Shown piece by piece: positions 49,609 to 59,395 of a stretch of 64,000 nucleotides of DNA. The first letter of the stretch is position 1, and every line of letters begins with the position of its first letter. The notes under the pieces are model-generated. The model was not told the DNA's origin. It did no database searches and worked only from the letters and a program-made list of their open reading frames with translations. Source of the DNA: Tritrichomonas musculus (Eukaryota > Parabasalia > Tritrichomonadida > Tritrichomonadidae); assembly GCA_039105265.1 (NCBI GenBank), contig JAPFFF010000015.1, positions 558,001 to 622,000 of the forward strand, given 5' to 3'. A program made the position numbers and the translations under genes.

Positions 49609-50111
49609 AATATGTAGAAAATTGTTAATGCGAAATAATATTATTTCTTTTAATTTTGATTTAAACATATTTACTTAATAATTATTAATCATCAAATGCA
49701 TCTATATTATAATATTCATATATGTGTGAAAAACTTCTAATCAATTGGTGATTTATCAAAATAAAAGCATTTTTTAAAAAAAAGACAATTTAAGATTGCG
49801 TTATTAAAAGGCAAGGACGTTCAAAATCAGAAGAATACATTAGATATGTATCAGTTGATGCGGTTGTAGCAGGAACTGATGTTTCAAATGCATTAAATAT
49901 TTAATTTTTTTTCAGATTTTGGTATTAAAATTTTACATTGAAAAAGTTTATTGTTTTTTTTTTTTTTATAAATTCAAAAAGTAACTTCATTTATTTTTTT
50001 TATAGTGGAAATATGTAACTCAAAAAGTTGCACCTAGAGAATTTTTAATTTTATATCAAACGTTTATTTTATTTAATTTTTTTCAAATACTAAATATTAA
50101 ATATTTAATAA
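49609..50111. other. spacer with recombinase fragment
   Basis: Apart from the orphan recombinase tail at 49794-49904, this is AT-rich DNA with T-runs near 49954-49966. No terminal repeats of the former element are visible here. Confidence 0.4.
49794..49904 (+). pseudogene. tyrosine recombinase C-terminal tail, orphan fragment
   Basis: An isolated 36-codon open stretch without start, opening DCVIKRQGR and ending NALNI-stop. VIKRQGRSKSEEYIRYVSVD matches the catalytic tail of the recombinase at 43.1 kb (VIKTHGRWQSEAYLLYV), including the Tyr position. The fragment shows that a related element once lay between the Rab and membrane-protein genes. Confidence 0.6.
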
Positions 50112-50675
50112 ATGAGTTCTTATTCATCTAGGACACCGAGTTCAACTCCATCAACCCGTGGTTCACGTGCAGCTACGCCAAGATCAAAGTCGCATGGCCC
50201 TTCAAGTTTTTTAGATTATTTGTATCTTCAAAAAACATTTAATTACCTCATTGGTCTTTGTATTTTATTCTTTATAGTCATTTTAACCTTCGTTTTATTT
50301 GATGTTAGGAAAAAAGTTCGTTCTCCAATTTGTAACTGCGAAAGTAATTTTTATTACGATGGTCAAAAGTGTGTTGAACTTCCAGAAATGGATGGAGGAT
50401 TATATACTGCTTTATGGCATCAAGTTCGTAGAGAAATTGAAAATTGTTCTACAGCAAGCCAATTAAAAGAATGCATTCCACAACTTTCTCAAAATGAAGA
50501 GTACTTAGCTCAATTTATTTATCTTTCGGATTATTATGTTGATACTGATGGAAATATTCATTCATGCACAGTTGAAGAAAGCATTCAAGGATATAAAATA
50601 ACCTCAATTTTACTCTTTGTAATTTGCATTGTTCTTGCCTTTTTATCGTTTAATGGTCAGAAGTCTAGTTTTTAA
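50112..50675 (+). CDS. two-pass membrane protein, possibly MSC/Heh-like
   Basis: A 187-aa protein: a basic Ser/Thr/Pro/Arg N-terminus (1-35), a membrane span at about residues 44-66 (LIGLCILFFIVILTFVLFDV), a Cys-containing luminal domain (about 67-160), a second span (about 161-180) and a short tail. The luminal part opens ICNCESNFYYDGQKC and continues with a helix (LYTALWHQVRREIENC) and Cys-spaced segment. This recalls the Man1-Src1 C-terminal domain of inner nuclear membrane proteins, with its C.C...~..C and helical follow-up, but the likeness is weak and no LEM/HeH helix is present. An ER or nuclear-envelope location is likely in either case. Confidence 0.65.
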   Translation: MSSYSSRTPSSTPSTRGSRAATPRSKSHGPSSFLDYLYLQKTFNYLIGLCILFFIVILTFVLFDVRKKVRSPICNCESNFYYDGQKCVELPEMDGGLYTALWHQVRREIENCSTASQLKECIPQLSQNEEYLAQFIYLSDYYVDTDGNIHSCTVEESIQGYKITSILLFVICIVLAFLSFNGQKSSF

Positions 50676-51104
50676 AGTATTCCAAAATATTTTGTTCAAT
50701 TTCCATTTTTCTTTTTTTAAATAAGTTATTATTGGTAATTATTTTTATTTTTTAGCAAAATTAATAATTGAAATATCAAGAATATTGTTTGGATGGATAC
50801 AAATTGTATCATACAATGATACATATTTTTATTACTTTTTATCCATAAGATAGCTAAAATTTGAGTAATTTGTTTAAGTTTTTGAAGCATTAATGCTACA
50901 TGGAAGCCAAATAAGCAATATAAAAAAATTTTATGATCTGATATTTTCGATATAATAAAATAATCATTTATTTTATATAATTCTGATCAAATATAATAAA
51001 CAATAATTATTCTGGAATAAAAAATAAGTTTTTTTTTTATTGAATTTTTAAAGATATAAGCATATGTTTTTTATCTGGTCGGACAACATGATGCATTTAA
51101 ATTA
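50676..51104. other. spacer before the ER chaperone gene
   Basis: AT-rich with a T-run near 51030-51038. No gene is supported. Confidence 0.35.
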
Positions 51105-53357
51105 ATGTTCTTTGCATCTTTATTAATTTTTACAAATTCTGCAATTTTTGGAATAGATTATGGATCTGAATATATTAAAGTTGGAATGGCGCTATTGGGA
51201 AAGCATGTGCATATTGCGTTAAATCAGCAATCTAAAAGATTATCACCATCATATTTTGCATTTTGGAATATTTCAAATCCAAGGGGTTCAAATCCTTCTG
51301 GACATTGGGAATTAAAAGATTTATCAAGTTGTAGTTGGTCTTTTCTCGATGCAGCGAAATCTCATACAAATCGATTCCCAAATAATGGTATTCAAGGTCT
51401 TTCACCTCTTTTAGAAACAGAGCATGGGTTTAAAAAACGAGAAGTTCTAGCTCTAGTTTTGCGCCATCTAATTTCAACTGTTGATAGTGGAAATTGGAAG
51501 CCTGAACAAGCTACATTAGTTTTTACAGTTGAACCTGTTTTTCCATATGAAGAAAGGATTGCAATTTCAGAAGCTGTTAAATTAACAAATGCTACGCTTG
51601 CAGGAATTATTGATTCTCCAACTGCAGCAGCCAATGTTTATGGTCTTGAAAAGCGATCTTTATTTGTAGGAAAGCCAAAAACAGTTACATTTCTTGATAT
51701 TGGAGCAACGCATACTTGGATATCAATTTTCAAATTCAGTTTAATTGGAGATAACCAAGATATTGATGAACTTGCTGTTTCTTATAACTATTCCCTTGGT
51801 GGAAATTTAATTGATCATAAAATCTCAAATAGGTTGATTGATGTTTTCTATGAAAAAAATAAAGTTAATATAACTACTGAAAGAGGAAGGAGGCAATTTT
51901 TAGAGGAAGCTCGTCGGGTTAAAGAACTTTTATCAATCAATGATTTCGTTGATGTTAGAATGGAAGATGTTATTGATGATTATGGATTATATTATCAATT
52001 TAGTCGATCAGAAATGGAAAAAATAATTACTGAATTTAATGAAAGTCTTCGAAATTTATTCTTAGACGTTACATCCAAAGCCAATTTAACCATAAATGAA
52101 ATCGATTCTATTGAATTACTTGGTGGATCTACTCGCGTACCATTAATTAAACAAATTATCATGAATATCAGCGGAATGACAAAACTTAACAGAACAATGA
52201 ACAGCGATGAAGCAATGGCTCTTGGAGCAACTTATGTTGGAGCTTCTGGAAGTGGTGCTTTCATTGTTAAAACGGTCAAGACTAATCCTTTTACATTGAT
52301 TAATTCATCGGTTTTGCTACCAAATGGTGAAAAACGTGGTCTATATGAAACAGAATCTCGAACCACAGATGAACCTCGTATTTTACTTGATGTATCAGAA
52401 TGTCGAGTAAATGGTGGTACCTTTACGATTTTAGCAGGAAATAACGATACTGCACTTGAAACTTTTGTTATCACAATTCCACAAGATTATGATGATAATG
52501 AAGAAGTTCAACTTAATTTTGGTTTTAACTCTCTTTCTGTTCCTTCACTTATAAATGCCACTATTAATCAAAAACGAAAATTGCGAGTAATCAGAACAAA
52601 GCCTGAATGGATGCTCAGTGATGAAGAAATGTTATACAGTCAGCAATTTATTAAAAAGATGGATAATATTCTTAAAAAGCGAAGGAAACTTCAGCAAAAC
52701 AAAAATGAATTCGAAAGTTACTTATATAAAATTAAAGATAGACTTGAACTTGATGAAGACTTTAAGAATGTTCTCAGTTCAGATGAAAGAACGAAATTAG
52801 GGATTCTTCTTAGCGAAGATATGAAATGGTTCGAAGATACAGTAAATCCAACATCAAAGCAAATTAGCCAAAAGCATTCAGATTTAAAGAAAATTACAAG
52901 AGAACCAGAAATTAGAGCTGAGCAACTTAAGAAAAGAATTCCTGCTTTCAAAAACTTAAATGCTACTCTTGGAACAATTTTCAATTCGTTAAATGCAACA
53001 TGGCCAACATTTAGGCCATGGCTTCCTAAAGATAAAGTAGAAAGTCTTTGGATATTGTATAATTCAACACTTCAATGGTTCCAAGAAAAATGGAAACTTC
53101 AAGAGCAAGCTTCCTTAACTGATAATCCAGTTGTCATGGCATATGAAATTGTTAACAAACAGAAAAATTTAGAAAAATTATACAATCAACTTAAAAACTT
53201 GGACCCGCCAACACCCACTCCAAAGCCAAAACTTAAAAAGAGCGCAAAGCCAAAACCAAAGAAAAACCTAACCAACACTGATGCAGAAAATATAACTCGT
53301 GTTCAAACAGATACTGAAAATAAGACTCAAACTGAAGCAAAAAATAATGAGCTTTAA
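51105..53357 (+). CDS. ER Hsp110/GRP170-type chaperone (HYOU1/Lhs1-like)
   Basis: Hsp110-family ER proteins act as nucleotide-exchange factors for BiP and as holdases. The 750-aa protein has a signal peptide (MFFASLLIFTNSAIF) running directly into the ATPase domain. Motifs: FGIDYGSEYIKVGMALLGK (phosphate 1), TVEPVFPYEERIAI, FLDIGATHTW (phosphate 2), LGGNLIDHKISNRL and ELLGGSTRVPLIKQII (adenosine). A short beta domain and a long helical C-terminal half follow, with NVLSSDERTKLGILLSEDMKWFED typical of Hsp110. Several N-x-S/T sites fit the ER lumen. The end ENKTQTEAKNNEL carries a KDEL-like tetrapeptide (human HYOU1 ends NDEL). Length is shorter than human (999 aa), mainly through a reduced acidic loop. 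Confidence 0.88.
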   Translation: MFFASLLIFTNSAIFGIDYGSEYIKVGMALLGKHVHIALNQQSKRLSPSYFAFWNISNPRGSNPSGHWELKDLSSCSWSFLDAAKSHTNRFPNNGIQGLSPLLETEHGFKKREVLALVLRHLISTVDSGNWKPEQATLVFTVEPVFPYEERIAISEAVKLTNATLAGIIDSPTAAANVYGLEKRSLFVGKPKTVTFLDIGATHTWISIFKFSLIGDNQDIDELAVSYNYSLGGNLIDHKISNRLIDVFYEKNKVNITTERGRRQFLEEARRVKELLSINDFVDVRMEDVIDDYGLYYQFSRSEMEKIITEFNESLRNLFLDVTSKANLTINEIDSIELLGGSTRVPLIKQIIMNISGMTKLNRTMNSDEAMALGATYVGASGSGAFIVKTVKTNPFTLINSSVLLPNGEKRGLYETESRTTDEPRILLDVSECRVNGGTFTILAGNNDTALETFVITIPQDYDDNEEVQLNFGFNSLSVPSLINATINQKRKLRVIRTKPEWMLSDEEMLYSQQFIKKMDNILKKRRKLQQNKNEFESYLYKIKDRLELDEDFKNVLSSDERTKLGILLSEDMKWFEDTVNPTSKQISQKHSDLKKITREPEIRAEQLKKRIPAFKNLNATLGTIFNSLNATWPTFRPWLPKDKVESLWILYNSTLQWFQEKWKLQEQASLTDNPVVMAYEIVNKQKNLEKLYNQLKNLDPPTPTPKPKLKKSAKPKPKKNLTNTDAENITRVQTDTENKTQTEAKNNEL

Positions 53358-53506
53358 GTTGTCGATTGTTAACTTATGTAATATTTAAAAATATAAAAAC
53401 GTTTTTTTGTTTAAAATTTTCTTACAATTTTCTGATTTTATTGTTTTCAAATTTTCAATGTTCATTCAATTAATAAGTTCATTCACTTCTAAAGGAATTT
53501 CACTTT

Positions 53507-53514
53507 TCATTTTT
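53507..53514 (+). promoter_or_regulatory. initiator-like octamer
   Basis: TCATTTTT, 23-30 bases upstream of ATG 53537. Third instance of this octamer at such a distance from a start codon in the window. Confidence 0.35.
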
Positions 53515-53536
53515 TAAAAGAACTGGAAATTATATC

Positions 53537-54979
53537 ATGATGGTATTTGATAATTACAAAGTTGAATCTCCTTCAGAGTGTAAGCTTGACTTATTTAATG
53601 AAGATAATAATTGTGGCTTTCAAATAGAAGAATCTAATCAATGTTTCTATTTTATTAACGAATACACGAGAATGGTTAATGAACAAGATGTTAATGTTTA
53701 TAATGCCCTACAAATTTTAATAGTGTATATACTTCAAAACTATTTACATATTGATCCCAGTATTTATTTAAAAACAGGTTTTTTAAGTCAAATAATTTCA
53801 TGTCTTAAATCGCCAAATTTAAGGTATTTAACATTTTTTGATGATATTTGTAAAGTTATAGAGCTATTAACCAAAAATCAAATGATATGTGAATTTTTAA
53901 TTAAAAGATGTTATGATATTAATGTTATAGATATTTGTGCAGAATTAATTAAAGACGAGCCTAATGTTCGCATTTCTCAACATTATTTAACAATAATTAT
54001 TAATCTTTTGCCAACGTTTTTTAAATTTGGGCATGAAGAAACAGAACTCTATTTGGATTCAATTTCATATTCAAGTTCATATTTTAATTTGATTAAATTT
54101 GTAACTCGAGTTATTTGTGAAGCTAAAGATATTTTCAGGCCTAAGGCATACCTAGATATCCTATATGGCAGTATTGAAAAAGTTGATGTTAATGAAGCTC
54201 TCTTGAGTTATGTATTTCTGTGTTTTTATTACCTAACTAAAAAAGATATGACGCATAATGACATTATGTTGATAGAAGACAAAATGTTATTTAAATATGT
54301 TATTGAATATTTAGATCCAAAAGATGAAAACTTTCTCACATATATTAATTCAACGAAAGTCATGGAACCTCTTTTCCAATACTTTGACATTGTTTTTTCA
54401 TATGAAAATTATAATCACGTATATTATTATGAAATTTTGTTTGAATATATGAACTTATCTTTTTTTATTCATATCATTGAAAAATCGACAAATTCTTTAA
54501 TTAAGAAAAAATGTTTGAATTGTATTTTTCTTGAAATCACTAAAGAGGGATTGAATAATTTTGTTGAAGTTAGGGATTTTTTGAAGGATCCAAATTTGTT
54601 TCCCTTCTTTGCACGTATTTTGAAAAATGGTAGTTTTCAAGAGAGATATTTAGCTTTTTTAATTATTATGCAAAAAATTAAGAAATCAGAAAAAAGTGCA
54701 ATTGCTTCCATTTATCAATTAAATATAATGGATGATGTTTATGATTTGATATATTATGAAACAGGAAAGTCTGTTTTATTTTATTATATTCTGCTTTTAT
54801 GTTTAGATGAGCAAAATAAAGGAATAGAAGTTGCTTGTAAAATTAAAGATCTTTGCGTTGTTGAAGAAGTTGAAAATGCCTTAATGTCAGAGTCTATTTC
54901 CGATGCTTCTAAAGAATATATAACTGACAAATTGGCAAAACTAGAAAACTTGATGATATCTGTTTTAAAAAAAGCATGA
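53537..54979 (+). CDS. all-helical ARM/HEAT-like repeat protein
   Basis: A 480-aa protein of repeated pairs of amphipathic helices from about residue 40 to 475 (for example QISHYLTIIINLLPTFFKFG-like, NSLIKKKCLNCIFLEITKEG, LFPFFARILKNGSFQERYLAFLIIMQK). It has leucine/isoleucine spacing typical of armadillo-like solenoids, but no strong consensus. The N-terminus (1-40) is acidic. Such ARM-like proteins are a large, poorly characterised group in trichomonads. A scaffold or transport-adaptor role is likely by fold only. Confidence 0.8.
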   Translation: MMVFDNYKVESPSECKLDLFNEDNNCGFQIEESNQCFYFINEYTRMVNEQDVNVYNALQILIVYILQNYLHIDPSIYLKTGFLSQIISCLKSPNLRYLTFFDDICKVIELLTKNQMICEFLIKRCYDINVIDICAELIKDEPNVRISQHYLTIIINLLPTFFKFGHEETELYLDSISYSSSYFNLIKFVTRVICEAKDIFRPKAYLDILYGSIEKVDVNEALLSYVFLCFYYLTKKDMTHNDIMLIEDKMLFKYVIEYLDPKDENFLTYINSTKVMEPLFQYFDIVFSYENYNHVYYYEILFEYMNLSFFIHIIEKSTNSLIKKKCLNCIFLEITKEGLNNFVEVRDFLKDPNLFPFFARILKNGSFQERYLAFLIIMQKIKKSEKSAIASIYQLNIMDDVYDLIYYETGKSVLFYYILLLCLDEQNKGIEVACKIKDLCVVEEVENALMSESISDASKEYITDKLAKLENLMISVLKKA

Positions 54980-55415
54980 TTCTGTGTTAATTTTTGATTG
55001 CAGTAAAATATTATTATATAGCAATTTATTTACCAAATGTAAATTTGGATTCAAAAAGCATATATGATTATATAAATTGTTGTTTTCTCCAACTTTAGAT
55101 TTAAAATAATATTTAATTAAATGAATAATTTCAAAGAATATCAGCATTTATCATTGATAGTTTTTATTCATGAATGCTCAATTGTAAATACGATACTTAA
55201 TTTAAATTAATTTTATATACATTTATCTTTTATTAATTATCTTTTATATTGCAATTATGAGCCTGTGAGTTATTAGGTTTGGGGGTAAGAAAAGTGATGT
55301 AAGAAAGATCATCATTTGTAATAAGTTTTTACAGGTATCTGTAAAATTTTTGTAATATAATTTTTTATTATCATTTGTTTTTAAATACAATTATAAAAAT
55401 ATCAAATCTTTGTTT
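54980..55415. other. convergent 3' spacer
   Basis: AT-rich; no gene. A slightly G+C-richer patch near 55260-55320 (GAGCCTGTGAGTTATTAGG) has no recognised role. Confidence 0.35.
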
Positions 55416-57566
55416 CTAATCAGCTTTAAATGTGTATATCGCAATTTCAGCTTTACCAACAATAACAAGTTTTTTCTTATCAGGAACAAATCTCATTTCG
55501 ATTGGAATCAAATTTGTGAGTCTTAATTCAAATGTAGATATTTTTTTAGAATAATCCCAGCCAAGAACGATAGAATCTTTGTCTGCAGAAAAGATCAACA
55601 AATGATTTTCAAATGTTCCATATGCCATAGTAGTTATTTTTTTAGGATGTCTAATGAAATGATATGTTGCCATTGTTTGATTGATATCCCAGCATTTGCA
55701 AGTGCGATCTTTTGAACCAGATAAAAGTGTTTTTGAATCTAAGCGAAGAAGTTTAGTAATACTTTCTACATGACCAATGAGCCTTCCAACTATTTCTTTT
55801 TTGTTTATATCTAGTAAATGTATCGTTTGATACTTTTTGGATGCAAATGCAATAATATCACCAAATGGACAAATAGATGTAATATCTTCTATAAGTTTTT
55901 CAGGTTTATAAGAACTATCACGAGGTCGTCCGCGTGACCATTCAACTAGATCTGTATCGATATTTTGTTTTGAAACCATAGCTTCATTATTGGATGTTTT
56001 AATGGTGCCATAATTTGCTGGTTTCATTACAGAAACATCCCACATTGCAATTGTACCTTTTGTCCCTAAGATTAAATCTGTTTTACCAGCACTATGAGAA
56101 ACTGTTAAACAAGATGAGAGAATTACATTGGATGAAATGTAGTAAGTTTCGATGAGAGACAAATCGGAAATATTGAAGCTTTTGACACGACAGTCTCCTG
56201 CGACGTAGATACGTGAATCAATATCATCAACAAAAATGGATGAGGGGGTAGCAAAAAAGCCTGTATTTGCTTCAATTTCTTTGAAGTTAAGAACATATGC
56301 ATGCCTAACTTCATCCAAATAAACATATGCTATATCACCAGATTCAGAAATAGAAGCGCATTCAATCCTACCCTTTGGCTTAATTCTATCATATGTGCTT
56401 TCACCACGTAATATGTATGAGAGATTTTTAGAAATAGATGCGCTTGCCTTGAGCCTATTTCTTGAAGGATATGGTATAAATACTGTTGGTGATGTTTCTT
56501 CATATTGTACATCTTGTTTTGATGTAAGGGCTTCATTTGCGTAAGAACTGGTTATTATTGAATATTGGCGTTTTGGTGCTGATGTGCTAGGAGTTCTAAT
56601 ACATGCGCAAGTATCATCATTTGAGCAAATGTCATTAATTTCTAGATCATGAAAAGTTTTTATGATTTTTGTCATCCTATTTTCAGCGTCTTTCTGAATT
56701 TTTAAACGATCTTCAAGAGGAAGTTTACTTATTTTACGAATAGCAATATACATTCGTTTAAGCGATTCATATAAATTGTGTTTATCTGTGTCAAAATCGG
56801 TCTTAGGTGGAATGTCAGGTAATTCAATATCTTCATGTTGTTGTTCGTCATCGTATGGAGTAATTAAATCTGATTGAGGTTCGAAAGAAGTTGACAAACT
56901 AGAACTGGAGAAATTGGATTGTGAGCCGATTAGATTTTTTGATTCAGACGAACTTAAAATCGGCTGAACAATGGAATTTGAAGGAATTATATGGCTTATA
57001 GACATTGAAGATGCTTCAAACGGAAATTTATCAAGAGACATGGTTGTGCTGTCAGTTAATGACGAAATCTCAGTCGATGGGTATTGTTTTATTTCACTTG
57101 ATGTTGAAGTTGTATCAATATCTGGCATCGGCATAACATTTGAAGGAAGATCATCAGGAGGATGACTAATAAGAGGTGTATTAGCATTAGGTATGTTAAT
57201 AAGAGGTGCGTTAATAAGAGGTGTGTTAATAAGAGGTGCGCTAGTAAGAGGTGAGTTAACAAGAGGCGTGTTTTCTATCTCTTTATCAGTAGAATTGCTT
57301 TCTGTAAGATTATCTTTTAGAGTTGGAATACGGCGTTGATTTTCTCCTGAGTATACATTTTTGTTGTTGTTAAACCAAAGACGAATTTTTTGCGAGGTCC
57401 AATGAGCTGGATTAAGATCCTTTACTGCTTCATAAGTTTGATTTACCACAGCTTTTCTTTCATTGCTTCGTTCAGGAAGTTGGAAATATTCTTTAAGCTT
57501 AGGAACTAAGATTGCAAGTTCTTCCTGTGTTGGAAAATAACGTTGTTCACCTTTTTCTTGTGTCAT
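55416..57566 (-). CDS. homeodomain-like + WD40 repeat protein
   Basis: A 716-aa protein. Residues about 10-72 look like a homeodomain: helix 3 reads AHWTSQKIRLWFNNNKNVY, matching the homeodomain WF.N.R/K recognition helix (W64, F65, N67). A low-complexity Pro/Ser/Thr region follows with short LINAPLINTP repeats (about 110-140). Residues about 380-716 hold WD40-like blades (GRLIGHVESITKLLRLDSKTLLSGSKDRTCKCWDI is the clearest, then ENHLLIFSADKDSIVLGWDY). A DNA-binding head with a WD40 platform suggests a chromatin or transcription cofactor. Homeodomains fused to WD40 are unusual. The helix-1/2 region is poorly conserved, so the head could be another helix-turn-helix. Confidence 0.75.
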   Translation of the reverse strand: MTQEKGEQRYFPTQEELAILVPKLKEYFQLPERSNERKAVVNQTYEAVKDLNPAHWTSQKIRLWFNNNKNVYSGENQRRIPTLKDNLTESNSTDKEIENTPLVNSPLTSAPLINTPLINAPLINIPNANTPLISHPPDDLPSNVMPMPDIDTTSTSSEIKQYPSTEISSLTDSTTMSLDKFPFEASSMSISHIIPSNSIVQPILSSSESKNLIGSQSNFSSSSLSTSFEPQSDLITPYDDEQQHEDIELPDIPPKTDFDTDKHNLYESLKRMYIAIRKISKLPLEDRLKIQKDAENRMTKIIKTFHDLEINDICSNDDTCACIRTPSTSAPKRQYSIITSSYANEALTSKQDVQYEETSPTVFIPYPSRNRLKASASISKNLSYILRGESTYDRIKPKGRIECASISESGDIAYVYLDEVRHAYVLNFKEIEANTGFFATPSSIFVDDIDSRIYVAGDCRVKSFNISDLSLIETYYISSNVILSSCLTVSHSAGKTDLILGTKGTIAMWDVSVMKPANYGTIKTSNNEAMVSKQNIDTDLVEWSRGRPRDSSYKPEKLIEDITSICPFGDIIAFASKKYQTIHLLDINKKEIVGRLIGHVESITKLLRLDSKTLLSGSKDRTCKCWDINQTMATYHFIRHPKKITTMAYGTFENHLLIFSADKDSIVLGWDYSKKISTFELRLTNLIPIEMRFVPDKKKLVIVGKAEIAIYTFKAD

Positions 57567-57947
57567 TAAAATTCTGAATATTTCAAAAAAAAGTTCCTCT
57601 CAAAAAGAATAAATGATATTTGTCCTATCTATCAAATTTTGAATAAAAAATTGATTATTAGATTTAAAAAGTTTAAAAGTAAATGATGAATAAATTTGCG
57701 AATGGATTTCTTATCACATAATTAATGAGATGGATATATAGAAACTATCATTGAGCATAATAGTAAACTAAAATTTATCTGTCTAAACTTATCGAAGCTT
57801 GATGAATCTGGTTTGTTTGGTTGTTCATAGATTTAATTAATTTTTTTTAATTAAAAAATTAATAACGTGTCAGCACGTTAAAATGTAGAAAATTTTAAAA
57901 ATGAAATGATTTGAATTAAAAATTTTGAAATTTTATAATATTCCAAA
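57567..57947. promoter_or_regulatory. divergent intergenic region between WD40 and Rho genes
   Basis: 380 bases upstream of both genes. TAACGTGTCAGCACGTTA at 57861-57878 is an exact palindrome, the most conspicuous element. T/A runs surround it. No gene is seen. Confidence 0.4.
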
Positions 57948-58601
57948 ATGTCAAGTCGAGTAAAAATTACTATCGTTGGTGATCAATCTGTAGGGAAAAC
58001 ATCATTTATAAATGTTTGTTTCAGAGAATCTATTTCTTCAGATTATATTCCTACAGTTTTTGATAATTATACAAATGATGTAAGTTTTCGTAATAGCACA
58101 ACAAGAATAGCATTTTTTGATACTGGAGGAGCCACTGAATATTCTCTTTTAGCACGTCTTTCATATCCAAATACAGATATTTTTTTAATATGCTTTGATA
58201 TCAGTAATCCAAATTCTTTAAGCAATGTGGTAACGAGATGGTATCAGGATATAAGATCTAATGTAAATGATCCTACAATAATTTTGGTTGGTTTAAAGAA
58301 AGATTTACGTAACAATAGAAGTATCATTCAGCAGCTATCAGAATTAGGCCAAGAACCAGTTAGTCGAGAAGAAGCAATGTTGAAATGCAGAGAAATCAAT
58401 GCAATTGACTATTTTGAATGTTCTGCACTGTTAAATGAAGGGATTAATGAAGTTATTATAAGCGCAATTGAGAATTCTACAATTCATCCATCAGAAGAGC
58501 TTCATTCTTCTACAAAATTAGGTAAATTGCTCCTAAAAATGAGAAAAAAGCTTGGACCCAAATTTTATTTCCATAAGAAAACTCATTTTCATAATATCTA
58601 A
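57948..58601 (+). CDS. Rho-family small GTPase without catalytic Gln or CAAX box
   Basis: A 217-aa GTPase: P-loop GDQSVGKT (11-18), switch I YIPTVFDNYTN (T36), switch II DTGGATEYSLLARLSYPNTD, and ECSAL near residue 162. PTVFDNY and SYP.TD.FLICFD place it in the Rho/Rac family. Where Rac has DTAGQEDY this protein has DTGGATEY: the catalytic Gln61 is replaced by Ala. The base-specificity box reads GLKKDL instead of (N/T)KxD. The C-terminus is basic (KMRKKLGPKFYFHKKTHFHNI) with no CAAX cysteine. It is probably GTP-locked and unprenylated, comparable to atypical Rnd/RhoBTB proteins. TTCCAAAATG gives the start. Confidence 0.88.
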   Translation: MSSRVKITIVGDQSVGKTSFINVCFRESISSDYIPTVFDNYTNDVSFRNSTTRIAFFDTGGATEYSLLARLSYPNTDIFLICFDISNPNSLSNVVTRWYQDIRSNVNDPTIILVGLKKDLRNNRSIIQQLSELGQEPVSREEAMLKCREINAIDYFECSALLNEGINEVIISAIENSTIHPSEELHSSTKLGKLLLKMRKKLGPKFYFHKKTHFHNI

Positions 58602-59395
58602 ACATATAAATCGTTTGCGGAATTAATCTAATTTTATTTTGCTATGTGAAATTTTATGATAAAATTTTGAATTTTAGTGGTGTAAAAAGATATATTTCCA
58701 TATAAAAATAAGCCTAGAATCGTGTTTTAATGCAAGTGATTAAGGTTAGAATGTGAATATTTTTAAATTTTGTAGAAGGGTTGAGATAAATCTTCAACAT
58801 TGAAAATTTTAAAATTCAAAAAGTTTGCCCGATCAGTTTTTCTATGAAACAATAGATTATTATCAATATTGAATGTAACGATGGTTTTACACGCAAAATT
58901 CAGTTGAATGTTTTCAATTGTGAAATTGACCTTTTATTTCAAAGTGTATTCAATTATTTGAATGGTAAATCAATATTATCATTTCATGCTTGGCAAGTAA
59001 AAAAAAATGCATTTATTCAGTTGAATTCATTTCATTTTTTAATTATTTGTTTTTCAAACTTTCATTTTGACTGTTTAAATTGGAGTAAAAATGGACTTTC
59101 TTGATGTATAATTTATAAATTATAAAATTACAAATTATTATAGCTTTGATAGAGAAAATAACATATAGGTGATGATATATTCATATCTATTTTTTTATGT
59201 CTTTGATATAATTCTTTATTGGTTTTTAAATCAATATTAATTTTCGTTCAATTTAATAAAAAAAATTGAAATCTCATGTTATGTTTATATTTTCTTGTAT
59301 TAAATATTTTAATATTTTGATTTGATTGAGATATATCTAGATCAATTTATAAGAAAACGTTAATTCACGTTCAAAACGCATTGAAAAAGTTCAAA
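58602..59395. other. 0.8-kb spacer
   Basis: AT-rich. A 66-codon frame at 58904-59104 starts with TTG and has no recognisable content. TCACGTT and TCAAAAC near 59365-59378 could be initiators of the downstream gene. Confidence 0.35.
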
